A stretch of DNA of 8,124 nucleotides, taken from positions 1 through 8,124 of the forward strand of contig CAZPKH010000059.1 in the NCBI GenBank assembly GCA_964587165.1, given 5' to 3'. Within the stretch, counting starts at the first letter, position 1, and each line of letters starts with the position of its first letter. Made by a program: the position numbers and the translations under genes. A model generated the notes under the pieces. It searched no databases. It was not told where the DNA came from and was given only the letters and a program-made list of their open reading frames with translations. This document shows positions 1 through 6,195 of the stretch, one piece after another. The DNA comes from CAZPKH01 sp964587165. Lineage in GTDB: Bacteria; Bacteroidota; Bacteroidia; Bacteroidales; Muribaculaceae.

Positions 1-416
1 CCAAGCGCGAGGGCCGTCAGCCGCGTATCATGATTGCCAAGATGGGTCAGGACGGCCACGACCGCGGTGCAAAAGTAGTAGCAACCGGCTATGCCGACTG
101 CGGCTTCGACGTCGACATGGGTCCCCTCTTCCAGACCCCCGCAGAGGCAGCCCGCATGGCTGTGGAGAACGATGTGCACATACTCGGCGTATCGTCGCTT
201 GCCGCAGGCCACAAGACCCTCATCCCGCAGGTGATCGAGGAGCTCAAGAAGCTCGGCCGCGAGGATATCCTCGTGACAGCCGGCGGTGTGATCCCCGCAC
301 AGGATTACGATTTCCTCTACAAAGCAGGTGTTGCCGCCATCTTCGGCCCCGGCACCCGCATCCCTGTTTCGGCTATCAAGATGCTCGAAATCATGGGTGT
401 GGAAGATGCCGAGTGA
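1..416 (+). CDS. scpA: Methylmalonyl-CoA mutase large subunit, C-terminal cobalamin-binding domain (5' truncated)
   Basis: This is the last 137 codons of the large, catalytic subunit (also called mutB); the reading frame enters from before the window, with the first full codon at base 3. The enzyme interconverts succinyl-CoA and (R)-methylmalonyl-CoA using adenosylcobalamin, in the cytoplasm, as part of the succinate-propionate route. The visible part is a complete B12-binding Rossmann-like domain: D17-x-H19-x-x-G22 (DGHDRG), then exactly 41 residues to S64-x-L66, then 27 residues to G94-G95, which is the classical base-off/His-on signature with H19 as the lower cobalt ligand. The small subunit normally has a degenerate version of this motif, so an intact motif argues for the large subunit. 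The TIM-barrel substrate domain lies outside the window. The small subunit gene would be expected upstream but cannot be seen. Confidence 0.95.
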   Translation, partial: KREGRQPRIMIAKMGQDGHDRGAKVVATGYADCGFDVDMGPLFQTPAEAARMAVENDVHILGVSSLAAGHKTLIPQVIEELKKLGREDILVTAGGVIPAQDYDFLYKAGVAAIFGPGTRIPVSAIKMLEIMGVEDAE

Positions 417-448
417 ATCTGATCGGTTAACACTCTGATCCCTATACT

Positions 449-498
449 CCGGGGTGTGTCGCACACAAATAGTGACGCGATGCACCCCGGATTTTATT
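449..498 (+). terminator. Rho-independent terminator after methylmalonyl-CoA mutase
   Basis: A 14-bp stem pairs 449-462 with 477-490 (ccggggtgtgtcgc with gcgatgcaccccgg, two G-U pairs). Within the loop, CAC and GTG can pair further around an AAATA tip. It is followed by the T-rich attttatt. It starts 32 bases after the stop codon and separates the mutase from the lipoprotein operon. Confidence 0.85.
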
Positions 499-516
499 CT
501 ATCACATTATTAACTC

Positions 517-579
517 AAATTAACTAAACGGGGAGGTGTGAGATTGTGAAATAATGTTTACTTTTGCACCGACACACAC
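517..579 (+). promoter_or_regulatory. Promoter P1 of the lipoprotein/TonB receptor unit, core shared with P2
   Basis: A perfect Bacteroidetes -7 element TAnnTTTG (TACTTTTG) lies at 559-566. The 37-base block 543-579 (ATTGTGAAATAATGTTTA, then C, then the rest of the -7 element and CACCGACACACAC) is repeated at 4965-5001 with a single difference (C561 versus A4983). The upstream octamer AAATTAAC at 517-524 is also shared. No TTG/TTTG is present at the usual -33 distance; that position holds a G-rich stretch (ggggaggtg). Transcription would start near 570-575, giving a 5' UTR of about 80 bases. The element assignment is by consensus and by conservation between the two copies. Confidence 0.75.
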
Positions 580-654
580 ACAACCGTCCGGAATGTTAAT
601 GTCCGGCTTAGCGTTAACGTACGATCACGTTTTTTATCATAAACACACACTCAG

Positions 655-1980
655 ATGAATTTAAAACTTTATTCAGTGCTTCTTGCCTCCGCACTCGCCA
701 TGGGTGCATGTTCCGACAAGGACAACAAGGAAGGCGGCCCTCTCACTCCTGAAGTGCCCGGTGGCGGCGATCTTCCTGCCGGTTCAACCTACACTCCCGA
801 GCAGAGCAAACAGTTCCTCACCGAAACCGCTAACGATGTCATGGGGCTTTTCAACCCTGCCGATCAGGCGGATGCTATCAATGTAGCGGGCTACTTCTCA
901 GAAAATTTCGCCGATTTTGAGCTCCCGGAGGAGTTTGATTTCGAGGTTGCGCCCGATTACTCTCCCGCGCGTTTCTTCCGCAATCTCAGCCGTGGCGCGC
1001 GTGGCGATGTCGATGCCCTCTCTCGTGCTACCGATGTATACATGTACCATATCAGCTTCGACCGTTGCACCGGTGTGTATGAGCCCAACTGCCGTTATGA
1101 GGAGTGGGAGAAGGTAGAATCGTCAAACGATATAGTGTTCCGCTTCCCGGATGCAAACGGTATGATCTGCGAGCTTCGTGCAACTAAAAGCGGCAGCAAT
1201 TCGGAGATAGACTTCACCATCACCGACGACGACTATTACTACTCTGAGGAGTACCAATACTTTATATCCTTACCGCACACTGTCGATGTGAACTTGAAGC
1301 GTGGGAGCCAGCCGATATTTGCTGGCCGTGTAGTATCCTCGGTCAGCGTAAGCAACCACACCCTCAATGTCGAGACAACTGCAAGTTGCGCTAATCTCGC
1401 TGTATATGCACTGGTCAACGGCACCGACTCTCAAATCACATCAACCACAACAGCATCTGTCAACGGCTCGGTGATCGTCACTGCCAACGCGAAGCTCAAC
1501 GGCCGTCATCTCTGCGACAAATCTTATCTCGAGAACATTGACGAGGATATGCTCGCGTCTATGCTGAATACGGCTGAAGCCAGAGTCGACGTAATGGGTC
1601 GTGTGCAGGCGTACGGCAATGCGACATATTACGACTCTTTCTTTGATGATCTGAGTATGTATTACGGATACTACGACGGCTACTCCCAGAGTCAGGCTAC
1701 ATCACGGATTCAGGGTATTTGCGATCGCCTGAACTCTAAAGTCGATGCATACCTCTGCTATAATAACACTTCCACCAGGCAAGCCGCTCTCAGCTTTGTG
1801 CCTATGCTTGACGAGTGGGGCTACGGATACTGGGAAAGCTCGGTGTCGCAAAACCTGATATTTGCCGACGGAACCTCTTACAATCTTGAGAGCTACTTCG
1901 AGAAGTTTACTTCTGTCACCAGCCGCTGGGAGAGCCTTCAGGATGCCTACGAGAGCGCCTGGAAACGTGCTACCCGCTGA
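655..1980 (+). CDS. Predicted surface-exposed lipoprotein of unknown function
   Basis: I do not recognise a named family in this 441-residue protein. Residues 1-18 form a lipoprotein signal peptide with lipobox M-G-A-C and lipidated Cys19. The following S-D-K-D-N is an acidic stretch like the Bacteroidetes lipoprotein export signal, so attachment to the outer face of the outer membrane is likely. A Gly/Pro/Thr-rich linker (about 27-47) leads to a mature domain. Residues 155-285 look beta-rich with alternating hydrophobic and Ser/Thr positions. Tyr is concentrated at 194-202 (five) and 325-343 (seven), and seven Cys follow the lipid Cys (138, 146, 172, 245, 287, 356, 368). The C-terminus (410-441) is amphipathic-helical in character. 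It resembles in style the lineage-restricted hypothetical lipoproteins of gut Bacteroidales, which is an impression only. The start is fixed by the signal peptide, with an A-rich leader and no Shine-Dalgarno. It is the first gene after P1, and its codons favour C-ending forms, suggesting good expression. Confidence 0.85.
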   Translation: MNLKLYSVLLASALAMGACSDKDNKEGGPLTPEVPGGGDLPAGSTYTPEQSKQFLTETANDVMGLFNPADQADAINVAGYFSENFADFELPEEFDFEVAPDYSPARFFRNLSRGARGDVDALSRATDVYMYHISFDRCTGVYEPNCRYEEWEKVESSNDIVFRFPDANGMICELRATKSGSNSEIDFTITDDDYYYSEEYQYFISLPHTVDVNLKRGSQPIFAGRVVSSVSVSNHTLNVETTASCANLAVYALVNGTDSQITSTTTASVNGSVIVTANAKLNGRHLCDKSYLENIDEDMLASMLNTAEARVDVMGRVQAYGNATYYDSFFDDLSMYYGYYDGYSQSQATSRIQGICDRLNSKVDAYLCYNNTSTRQAALSFVPMLDEWGYGYWESSVSQNLIFADGTSYNLESYFEKFTSVTSRWESLQDAYESAWKRATR

Positions 1981-2005
1981 TCTCCGGATTCCTGTGAGAC
2001 TCTAT

Positions 2006-2053
2006 AAAAACCGTGGTATGGGGCTGTATAGCTCCATACCGTGGTTGTTTTTA
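2006..2053 (+). terminator. Terminator-like hairpin covering the start codon of the TonB-dependent receptor
   Basis: Bases 2011-2025 (ccgtggtatggggct) pair with 2030-2044 (agctccataccgtgg) over 15 positions, with three G-U pairs and a GTAT loop. A2009-A2010 can extend the stem by pairing with T2045-T2046. An A5 tract (2006-2010) precedes it and the T-rich ttgttttta (2045-2053) follows, as in an intrinsic terminator. It begins 26 bases after the lipoprotein stop codon, where a terminator for that gene would be expected, but ATG 2018-2020 is inside the 5' arm and the whole structure encodes the receptor's signal peptide. It may stop most transcripts after the first gene, or occlude the start codon. 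Confidence 0.6.
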
Positions 2054-4078
2054 TTCCTTCTTGTACCCACTCTGCTCAGAGCTCAGGGTGAGCCTGCCGA
2101 CACTACTGTCAACACCCTCGAGGAGGTGATCGTCGTGGCTCCGGGAGGAGCTTTGACATCCGGCACGCGAGTTGTGCGGGTGTCGGCTGAAGATGTGCGC
2201 CGGGGTGCTCACTCTTTCGGCGAAGCCGATATGGTGGCCTCGGTAAAGTCGCTTGCCGGAGTATCTACTTTGGGCAGCTACTCGTCGGGATTCAGCGTCG
2301 AGGGAGCTTCACCTGCCCAGAATCTGCATTACATCAACTCGGCCCCGGTAATTTTTCCTTACCGCTTCGGCGGAGTTTTCTCCACTTTCAATACTTACCA
2401 TTTCGGTTCTTCCACCTTCAAACGTGCGCAGGATCTCGCTGAAACGCCGCATCTGGGCGGGTCTCTGAATTTTATGCCGCAGCGACCGCGGCGCCGGATC
2501 GAGGGAGCTGTCAATGTGGGGATGACTGCCACATCTCTGAGTATTGCCACATCTTTTGCTGAGAGGGCATACTTGAGGGCTTCAGGGCGTATTTCCTATC
2601 TGAATCAGCTCTACCCGTTTCTTCTGAAGTCGGACCATGATGCTATAGGCTATTCCTTTGCCGATTTCAACCTCACAGCAGGTACGCGCATCTGTTCCGG
2701 CGATTTGCAGGTAAATCTTTTCTATAATACTGACGGGTTGGATTATAAAAATCAGCTCTCGACGACCAGCACAAAATTAAATTGGGCGAATGCTCTTGCG
2801 GCCGCCCACTATGTGCTGTCAGCTGACTATACTTTCACATCCGACATTTATATATCGGGGTTCACAAACAAACTTATTCTCGACTCGCCGCAGTCACTGC
2901 TACAAGGTCCGGCTCGACTTACAACCATTGGGGCGCGTTTCAGTGCTGCTGATTCAAATATCGATAAATGTTTGAGATTTAAGTATATGGCCGATGTGGA
3001 GTATTATCATGCTAATCCTCAGCGAGCCTCGCTGGAGGTGACCGACGGCAATGATGCCGTATTTTCCGACTTCTCTTCGCCACGCCGCCCCGAGAATATG
3101 ATCGCGGGCGGAGCTGGAGCCGAAGCGCAGTGGGATCTTGCGCCGCAACGCTTGGGGTTGGTCCTCACGGCGGTGGCCGGATTTGCCCGTTCGGAGATCG
3201 AGGGGAAAAGATATTCTGCGCCTTATCTCTCGCCGGGTGCGCGCCTTATGTTCGGATTCAGTAAAAACAAAATCGAGGGCGAAGTGTCGTATCGGAATCA
3301 GTATCTGCACTGTGTCGGATTCTCAGAGTTGGGATTGTCGTCAAATTTCTGGATTGTCGCAAACGAGCGTACACCGATGCAACACTCACTGAACACCTCC
3401 GTGTCGTGGGACACTGAATCATTACCGTTCGGCTTTACCGCGCAGACACGTATATATTATGCGCAGGTGTACATTCAGGCGGAATATCGCGGCATGGTGC
3501 TCGAGATTGCTCAATCAGATTACGACCCTCTGTGCCGACTAATTGTGGCAGATGGATACAACACCGGTGGCTCCGTAACTCTGTCGCGTGAGTCGGACGA
3601 GTTCAGTTGCTCCGTGTCGTACTCTTTCGGCACAGGGCGCAGGCATCTTAAAGGTAGCCGCGATACGTGGCGTTCGCTTAATTCCGAGGGCCACTCGGTA
3701 AAGGCTCGTGCGCAGTGGCAGCATGGCTCGCACTGGGTCTTGGCATCTTCGCTCAATCTGGCTTCGGGCAGAGTAATAACTCCGGTGAACGCTATCTACG
3801 CTATTGCAAATCATATCGTGATGGATTACGGCGAGCGCAACTCCGCGCGCCTCCCTGCTCAGTTCAGCCTGAATCTAAGCGCGACATACAGATTTGAAAC
3901 CACAAAACGCCTCCCGTTGCGTCATGCCGTGAATCTCTCGATCATCAATCTTACGGCTCATAAAAATGTTGAGACGCAATACTTTATTCTTGATTCGGAC
4001 AGAGGTACCTATACTCTGAAGCGATTGTATTCGATGTATAATTTTCTTCCGTCAGTGAGCTATTCAATTGAATTTTAA
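2018..4078 (+). CDS. TonB-dependent outer-membrane receptor, DUF4249-associated type, compact form
   Basis: This 686-residue protein is a predicted 22-stranded outer-membrane barrel that would import a substrate using TonB energy. A signal peptide (hydrophobic core 8-20) ends near A22-Q23. The sequence LEEVIVVA (34-41) opens the plug. The plug (about 34-153) keeps family landmarks such as GEADMVASVKSLAGV (68-82), QNL (101-103), PYRFGGVFSTFN (114-125) and GGSL (147-150). The barrel follows, with ASGRISYLNQL (188-198) matching the family's first strands, and the protein ends in an aromatic residue (YSIEF), as barrel proteins do. It lacks the N-terminal carboxypeptidase-regulatory-like domain common in Bacteroidetes receptors, which makes it short. 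The usual VRGG and LDG plug motifs read VEGA and INS. The ATG at 2018 is chosen because it leads directly into the signal peptide; GTG at 1994 would add a basic n-region (RLYKNRG) and is a real alternative. It is 37 bases after the previous gene and overlaps the next by one base. The substrate is unknown. Confidence 0.85.
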   Translation: MGLYSSIPWLFLFLLVPTLLRAQGEPADTTVNTLEEVIVVAPGGALTSGTRVVRVSAEDVRRGAHSFGEADMVASVKSLAGVSTLGSYSSGFSVEGASPAQNLHYINSAPVIFPYRFGGVFSTFNTYHFGSSTFKRAQDLAETPHLGGSLNFMPQRPRRRIEGAVNVGMTATSLSIATSFAERAYLRASGRISYLNQLYPFLLKSDHDAIGYSFADFNLTAGTRICSGDLQVNLFYNTDGLDYKNQLSTTSTKLNWANALAAAHYVLSADYTFTSDIYISGFTNKLILDSPQSLLQGPARLTTIGARFSAADSNIDKCLRFKYMADVEYYHANPQRASLEVTDGNDAVFSDFSSPRRPENMIAGGAGAEAQWDLAPQRLGLVLTAVAGFARSEIEGKRYSAPYLSPGARLMFGFSKNKIEGEVSYRNQYLHCVGFSELGLSSNFWIVANERTPMQHSLNTSVSWDTESLPFGFTAQTRIYYAQVYIQAEYRGMVLEIAQSDYDPLCRLIVADGYNTGGSVTLSRESDEFSCSVSYSFGTGRRHLKGSRDTWRSLNSEGHSVKARAQWQHGSHWVLASSLNLASGRVITPVNAIYAIANHIVMDYGERNSARLPAQFSLNLSATYRFETTKRLPLRHAVNLSIINLTAHKNVETQYFILDSDRGTYTLKRLYSMYNFLPSVSYSIEF

Positions 4079-4908
4079 TGAAGCTGTTTAATCTCATTAC
4101 TTTTGCATTGTTTCTGCTGATAGTTTGCTCGTGTGCGGAGTATCAGGAGGTTCCGGTTGCGCCTATGCCGGTGATAGAGGGGTATATGGTGAGCGGGCGT
4201 TTTCCGGTGGTGCTCTTTTCGTCGTCGATTGCGCCTGCTGCCGAAGGTTCGCTCGAGGATGCTCTGATCAATTGGGGAAAGGTCGTAATTTACGACGGCG
4301 AAGACGAAACAATCCTCACCGGAGCGTTCAATGATGCGTACTTACCGCCATATATCTACTACACGCAGCAGTTCCGCTGTGTACCGGGCAAACGATATGT
4401 TGTAAAAGCCGACTATCTTGATCTTCATGCTTCGGCAGAGTGCACGATCCCGACGCCCACTCCGATCAAGGAGCTGACCGTCGCTCCTACCGAAAATGAT
4501 ACACTCTTTTCAGTGACCCTGCGCTTCATTTCTCCCGACGATGTGCCTGCCTACTACGTCGTGTCGATGCGCGGCGTCGAAAGGGGAGATATTGCCAAAA
4601 TGTGTCCGATGAGCACGATTCGTGTCGACGAGCCCGGCAAAGAGTGCCTGATATCTGTCATGCGTCCGAAGGAATCGATATTGGGAGATGAGTATGTGGC
4701 TAATTTTCTATACGGCGAGCAATTTGTCGTTGTACTGAATCGCGTGGAGCGCGACGTATTCGACTTTTGGCAGCAGTATGACAATCTGCTTTTGACCGGA
4801 CACTCTCCCTTCATATCCTCAGATATGAATCTTACAGGCAATGTTAGCGGTGGTTTCGGCATCTTCTCCGGACAAGGAGCTGATGAACAGCTTCTGCGTA
4901 TTGAGTAA
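4078..4908 (+). CDS. DUF4249-family outer-membrane lipoprotein, receptor partner
   Basis: This 276-residue lipoprotein has a signal peptide with lipobox V-C-S-C and lipidated Cys19, followed by A-E-Y-Q-E. DUF4249 landmarks are the N-terminal strand pair VIEGYMVSGRFPVVLFSSS (32-50), GKRYVVKA (104-111), the aromatic segment RDVFDFWQQYDNLL (225-238) and the Gly-rich end NVSGGFGIFSGQG (255-267). Proteins of this family are commonly encoded directly beside a TonB-dependent receptor in Bacteroidetes and are presumed to act with it at the cell surface, loosely like SusD with SusC, though the biochemical role is not established. The start ATG overlaps the receptor stop (TAATG at 4076-4080), so translation is probably coupled and a receptor-lipoprotein complex is likely. 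Four Cys occur in the mature protein besides the lipid Cys (101, 122, 176, 190). No terminator hairpin is apparent directly after the stop codon. Confidence 0.8.
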   Translation: MKLFNLITFALFLLIVCSCAEYQEVPVAPMPVIEGYMVSGRFPVVLFSSSIAPAAEGSLEDALINWGKVVIYDGEDETILTGAFNDAYLPPYIYYTQQFRCVPGKRYVVKADYLDLHASAECTIPTPTPIKELTVAPTENDTLFSVTLRFISPDDVPAYYVVSMRGVERGDIAKMCPMSTIRVDEPGKECLISVMRPKESILGDEYVANFLYGEQFVVVLNRVERDVFDFWQQYDNLLLTGHSPFISSDMNLTGNVSGGFGIFSGQGADEQLLRIE

Positions 4909-4940
4909 CTACGCGATCTATTGTTTTCGTGTGTTAACCT

Positions 4941-5001
4941 AAATTAACATTTCGGGGGGGGGTAATTGTGAAATAATGTTTAATTTTGCACCGACACACA
5001 C
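4941..5001 (+). promoter_or_regulatory. Promoter P2 of the YfaP-like lipoprotein gene
   Basis: The -7 element TAATTTTG lies at 4981-4988 and matches TAnnTTTG. The block 4965-5001 matches P1 at 36 of 37 positions, and AAATTAAC (4941-4948) is also shared. Between them is a run of nine G (4954-4962) occupying the place of the -33 element. Transcription would start around 4993-4997, about 50 bases before the ATG at 5046. Confidence 0.75.
4954..4962 (+). repeat. G9 homopolymer in the -33 region of promoter P2
   Basis: Nine consecutive G lie 18 bases upstream of the -7 element. P1 has the interrupted ggggaggtg in the corresponding place. Tracts of this kind can change length by slippage, and they are also prone to sequencing error. 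Confidence 0.7.
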
Positions 5002-5045
5002 GCTCTTAACACACTACTTTATAAACCACTTTTACAACTCACATT

Positions 5046-6125
5046 ATGAATTTCAAGACCTTACTCAAAGGTAGCTCGCTTGCAGTAGCCGCAGCGTTTA
5101 CCTTCGTATCGCCGGCTCTTGTGTCGTGCAGCAACGACGACGATGTAGAGGCTCCCGCAGCCCCTGCTCCCGCAGCCGAGCAGACTTATGCCGACAACTA
5201 TTTCTCGCTCGACAATGCTTCGTTTGTCGACGCTCCCATACCCTCCGACAGCGATGGCGAGTCCATTCAGGGACTGTCGCTCAACAATCAGGCTCTCACC
5301 GGTGGTATGAACTTCGTCACAATCCAGACTGAGCAGGAGTTCAGCAGCTTCCTGGTCGGTGTGAAGGATCAGGTGGGCTACTGGAGTGTCGACGCTCAGC
5401 AGGTGTCTACATCGCGTGCTTACAACTCTTATGTGATTCCCGTAAACTTCGGTACCGACTTCGATGAGGATTTCACGATGGTCATCGTGGCTGTCGACAT
5501 AGAAGGCAAACTTTCATCGGCTACCGAGGCTGAGGTGCTTCACGTAGATAGCAAGCTGGGCGCGCTCAACATCAACCTCACCTTCAGCAACGAGAAAGAT
5601 GTCGACCTTCATCTCTATACTCCCTCCGGCATGCATATCTATTATGCAAACCGTGGCGGTGTGTATGAAGTGGAACTCGCCGACGGTTCCTCTTACACAG
5701 TGGAATACGGTCTCGACCATGACTCCAACGCCGGTTGCTCAATCGACTACCTCAACAACGAGAATATCTTCCTTCCCGCCGAGCTTATCGAGCCGGGCGA
5801 ATATACCATCAAGGTTGACCTCTGGAGCAACTGCGATCCGACTATCCCCACCAGCTGGGCTATCGTGGCTCGCTACAACGACCGCGTGATCATACCTACC
5901 AGCGGTGCAAACCCCGCTTCCGGCGTTTACCCTGTAGATGCCCCCTCGGGCGATCACACTCAGGTGATGACATTCACTCTGATCGATGCGCCCGCGCCTG
6001 AGATGTCGGCAGCTTCGCGTCTGAATGTCCGTCAGCTCCCCCTCACCGAGAGCGCCCTCAACAAGCTCGCACAGCTTCCCGAAGCGACCCTCAAAGCCTA
6101 CGGCATGAGCGATCTGTTCGAATAA
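5046..6125 (+). CDS. Surface lipoprotein with YfaP/DUF2135-type domain
   Basis: This 359-residue lipoprotein has a signal peptide ending in L-V-S-C with lipidated Cys28, followed by S-N-D-D-D, a strong surface-export type signal. A Pro/Ala-rich linker (34-46) follows. Residues 47-168 form a beta-rich region that I do not recognise. Residues about 172-313 match the YfaP/DUF2135 pattern: LNINLTFSNEKDVDLHLYTP (174-193), a GG turn (204-205), an acidic LDHDSNAGC (223-231), NENIFLP (238-244) and the GEYTIKVDLWSNC strand (251-263). This is a beta-sandwich module whose acidic residues suggest metal or ligand binding, but no reaction is known. A predicted helical tail spans 320-359. The start is set by the signal peptide. 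It is probably monocistronic, between P2 and the terminator at 6148, and its C-ending codons suggest good expression. The family call rests on motif recall, not a search. Confidence 0.75.
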   Translation: MNFKTLLKGSSLAVAAAFTFVSPALVSCSNDDDVEAPAAPAPAAEQTYADNYFSLDNASFVDAPIPSDSDGESIQGLSLNNQALTGGMNFVTIQTEQEFSSFLVGVKDQVGYWSVDAQQVSTSRAYNSYVIPVNFGTDFDEDFTMVIVAVDIEGKLSSATEAEVLHVDSKLGALNINLTFSNEKDVDLHLYTPSGMHIYYANRGGVYEVELADGSSYTVEYGLDHDSNAGCSIDYLNNENIFLPAELIEPGEYTIKVDLWSNCDPTIPTSWAIVARYNDRVIIPTSGANPASGVYPVDAPSGDHTQVMTFTLIDAPAPEMSAASRLNVRQLPLTESALNKLAQLPEATLKAYGMSDLFE

Positions 6126-6147
6126 TCCACACTATAACCTCATACCG

Positions 6148-6187
6148 CAGAGGCCGCCCGAACTGCTCGGACGGCCTCTGTCGATTT
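6148..6187 (+). terminator. Terminator between convergent lipoprotein and porin genes
   Basis: Bases 6148-6161 (cagaggccgcccga) pair with 6167-6180 (tcggacggcctctg) with one C-A mismatch around an actgc loop, followed by tcgattt. It lies 22 bases after the stop codon of the upstream gene. On the minus strand there is no T tract after the hairpin, so it should act mainly on plus-strand transcripts. Confidence 0.8.
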
Positions 6188-6195
6188 TCAGGATG

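Noticed and set aside
571..580. CA dinucleotide runs after both promoters as microsatellite or start of a repeat array
   Set aside because: Only about five units long and present as part of the duplicated promoter core; no array and no CRISPR-like spacing.
1908..1915. TACTTCTG inside the first lipoprotein gene, in a context similar to P1 (gtttactt.tg..cacc), as an internal promoter for the receptor
   Set aside because: It has a mismatch in the critical TTTG, encodes an ordinary stretch of the protein (FEKFTSVTS), and has no supporting upstream element. It is kept only as a remote possibility.
1862..2017. Longer receptor start at ATG 1862 overlapping the upstream gene
   Set aside because: It would put about 52 unstructured residues before the signal peptide and overlap the upstream lipoprotein gene by 119 bases.
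2954..3310. 118-codon minus-strand open frame within the receptor
   Set aside because: Arg-rich, low-credibility composition opposite a real barrel-coding frame; typical of a shadow frame.
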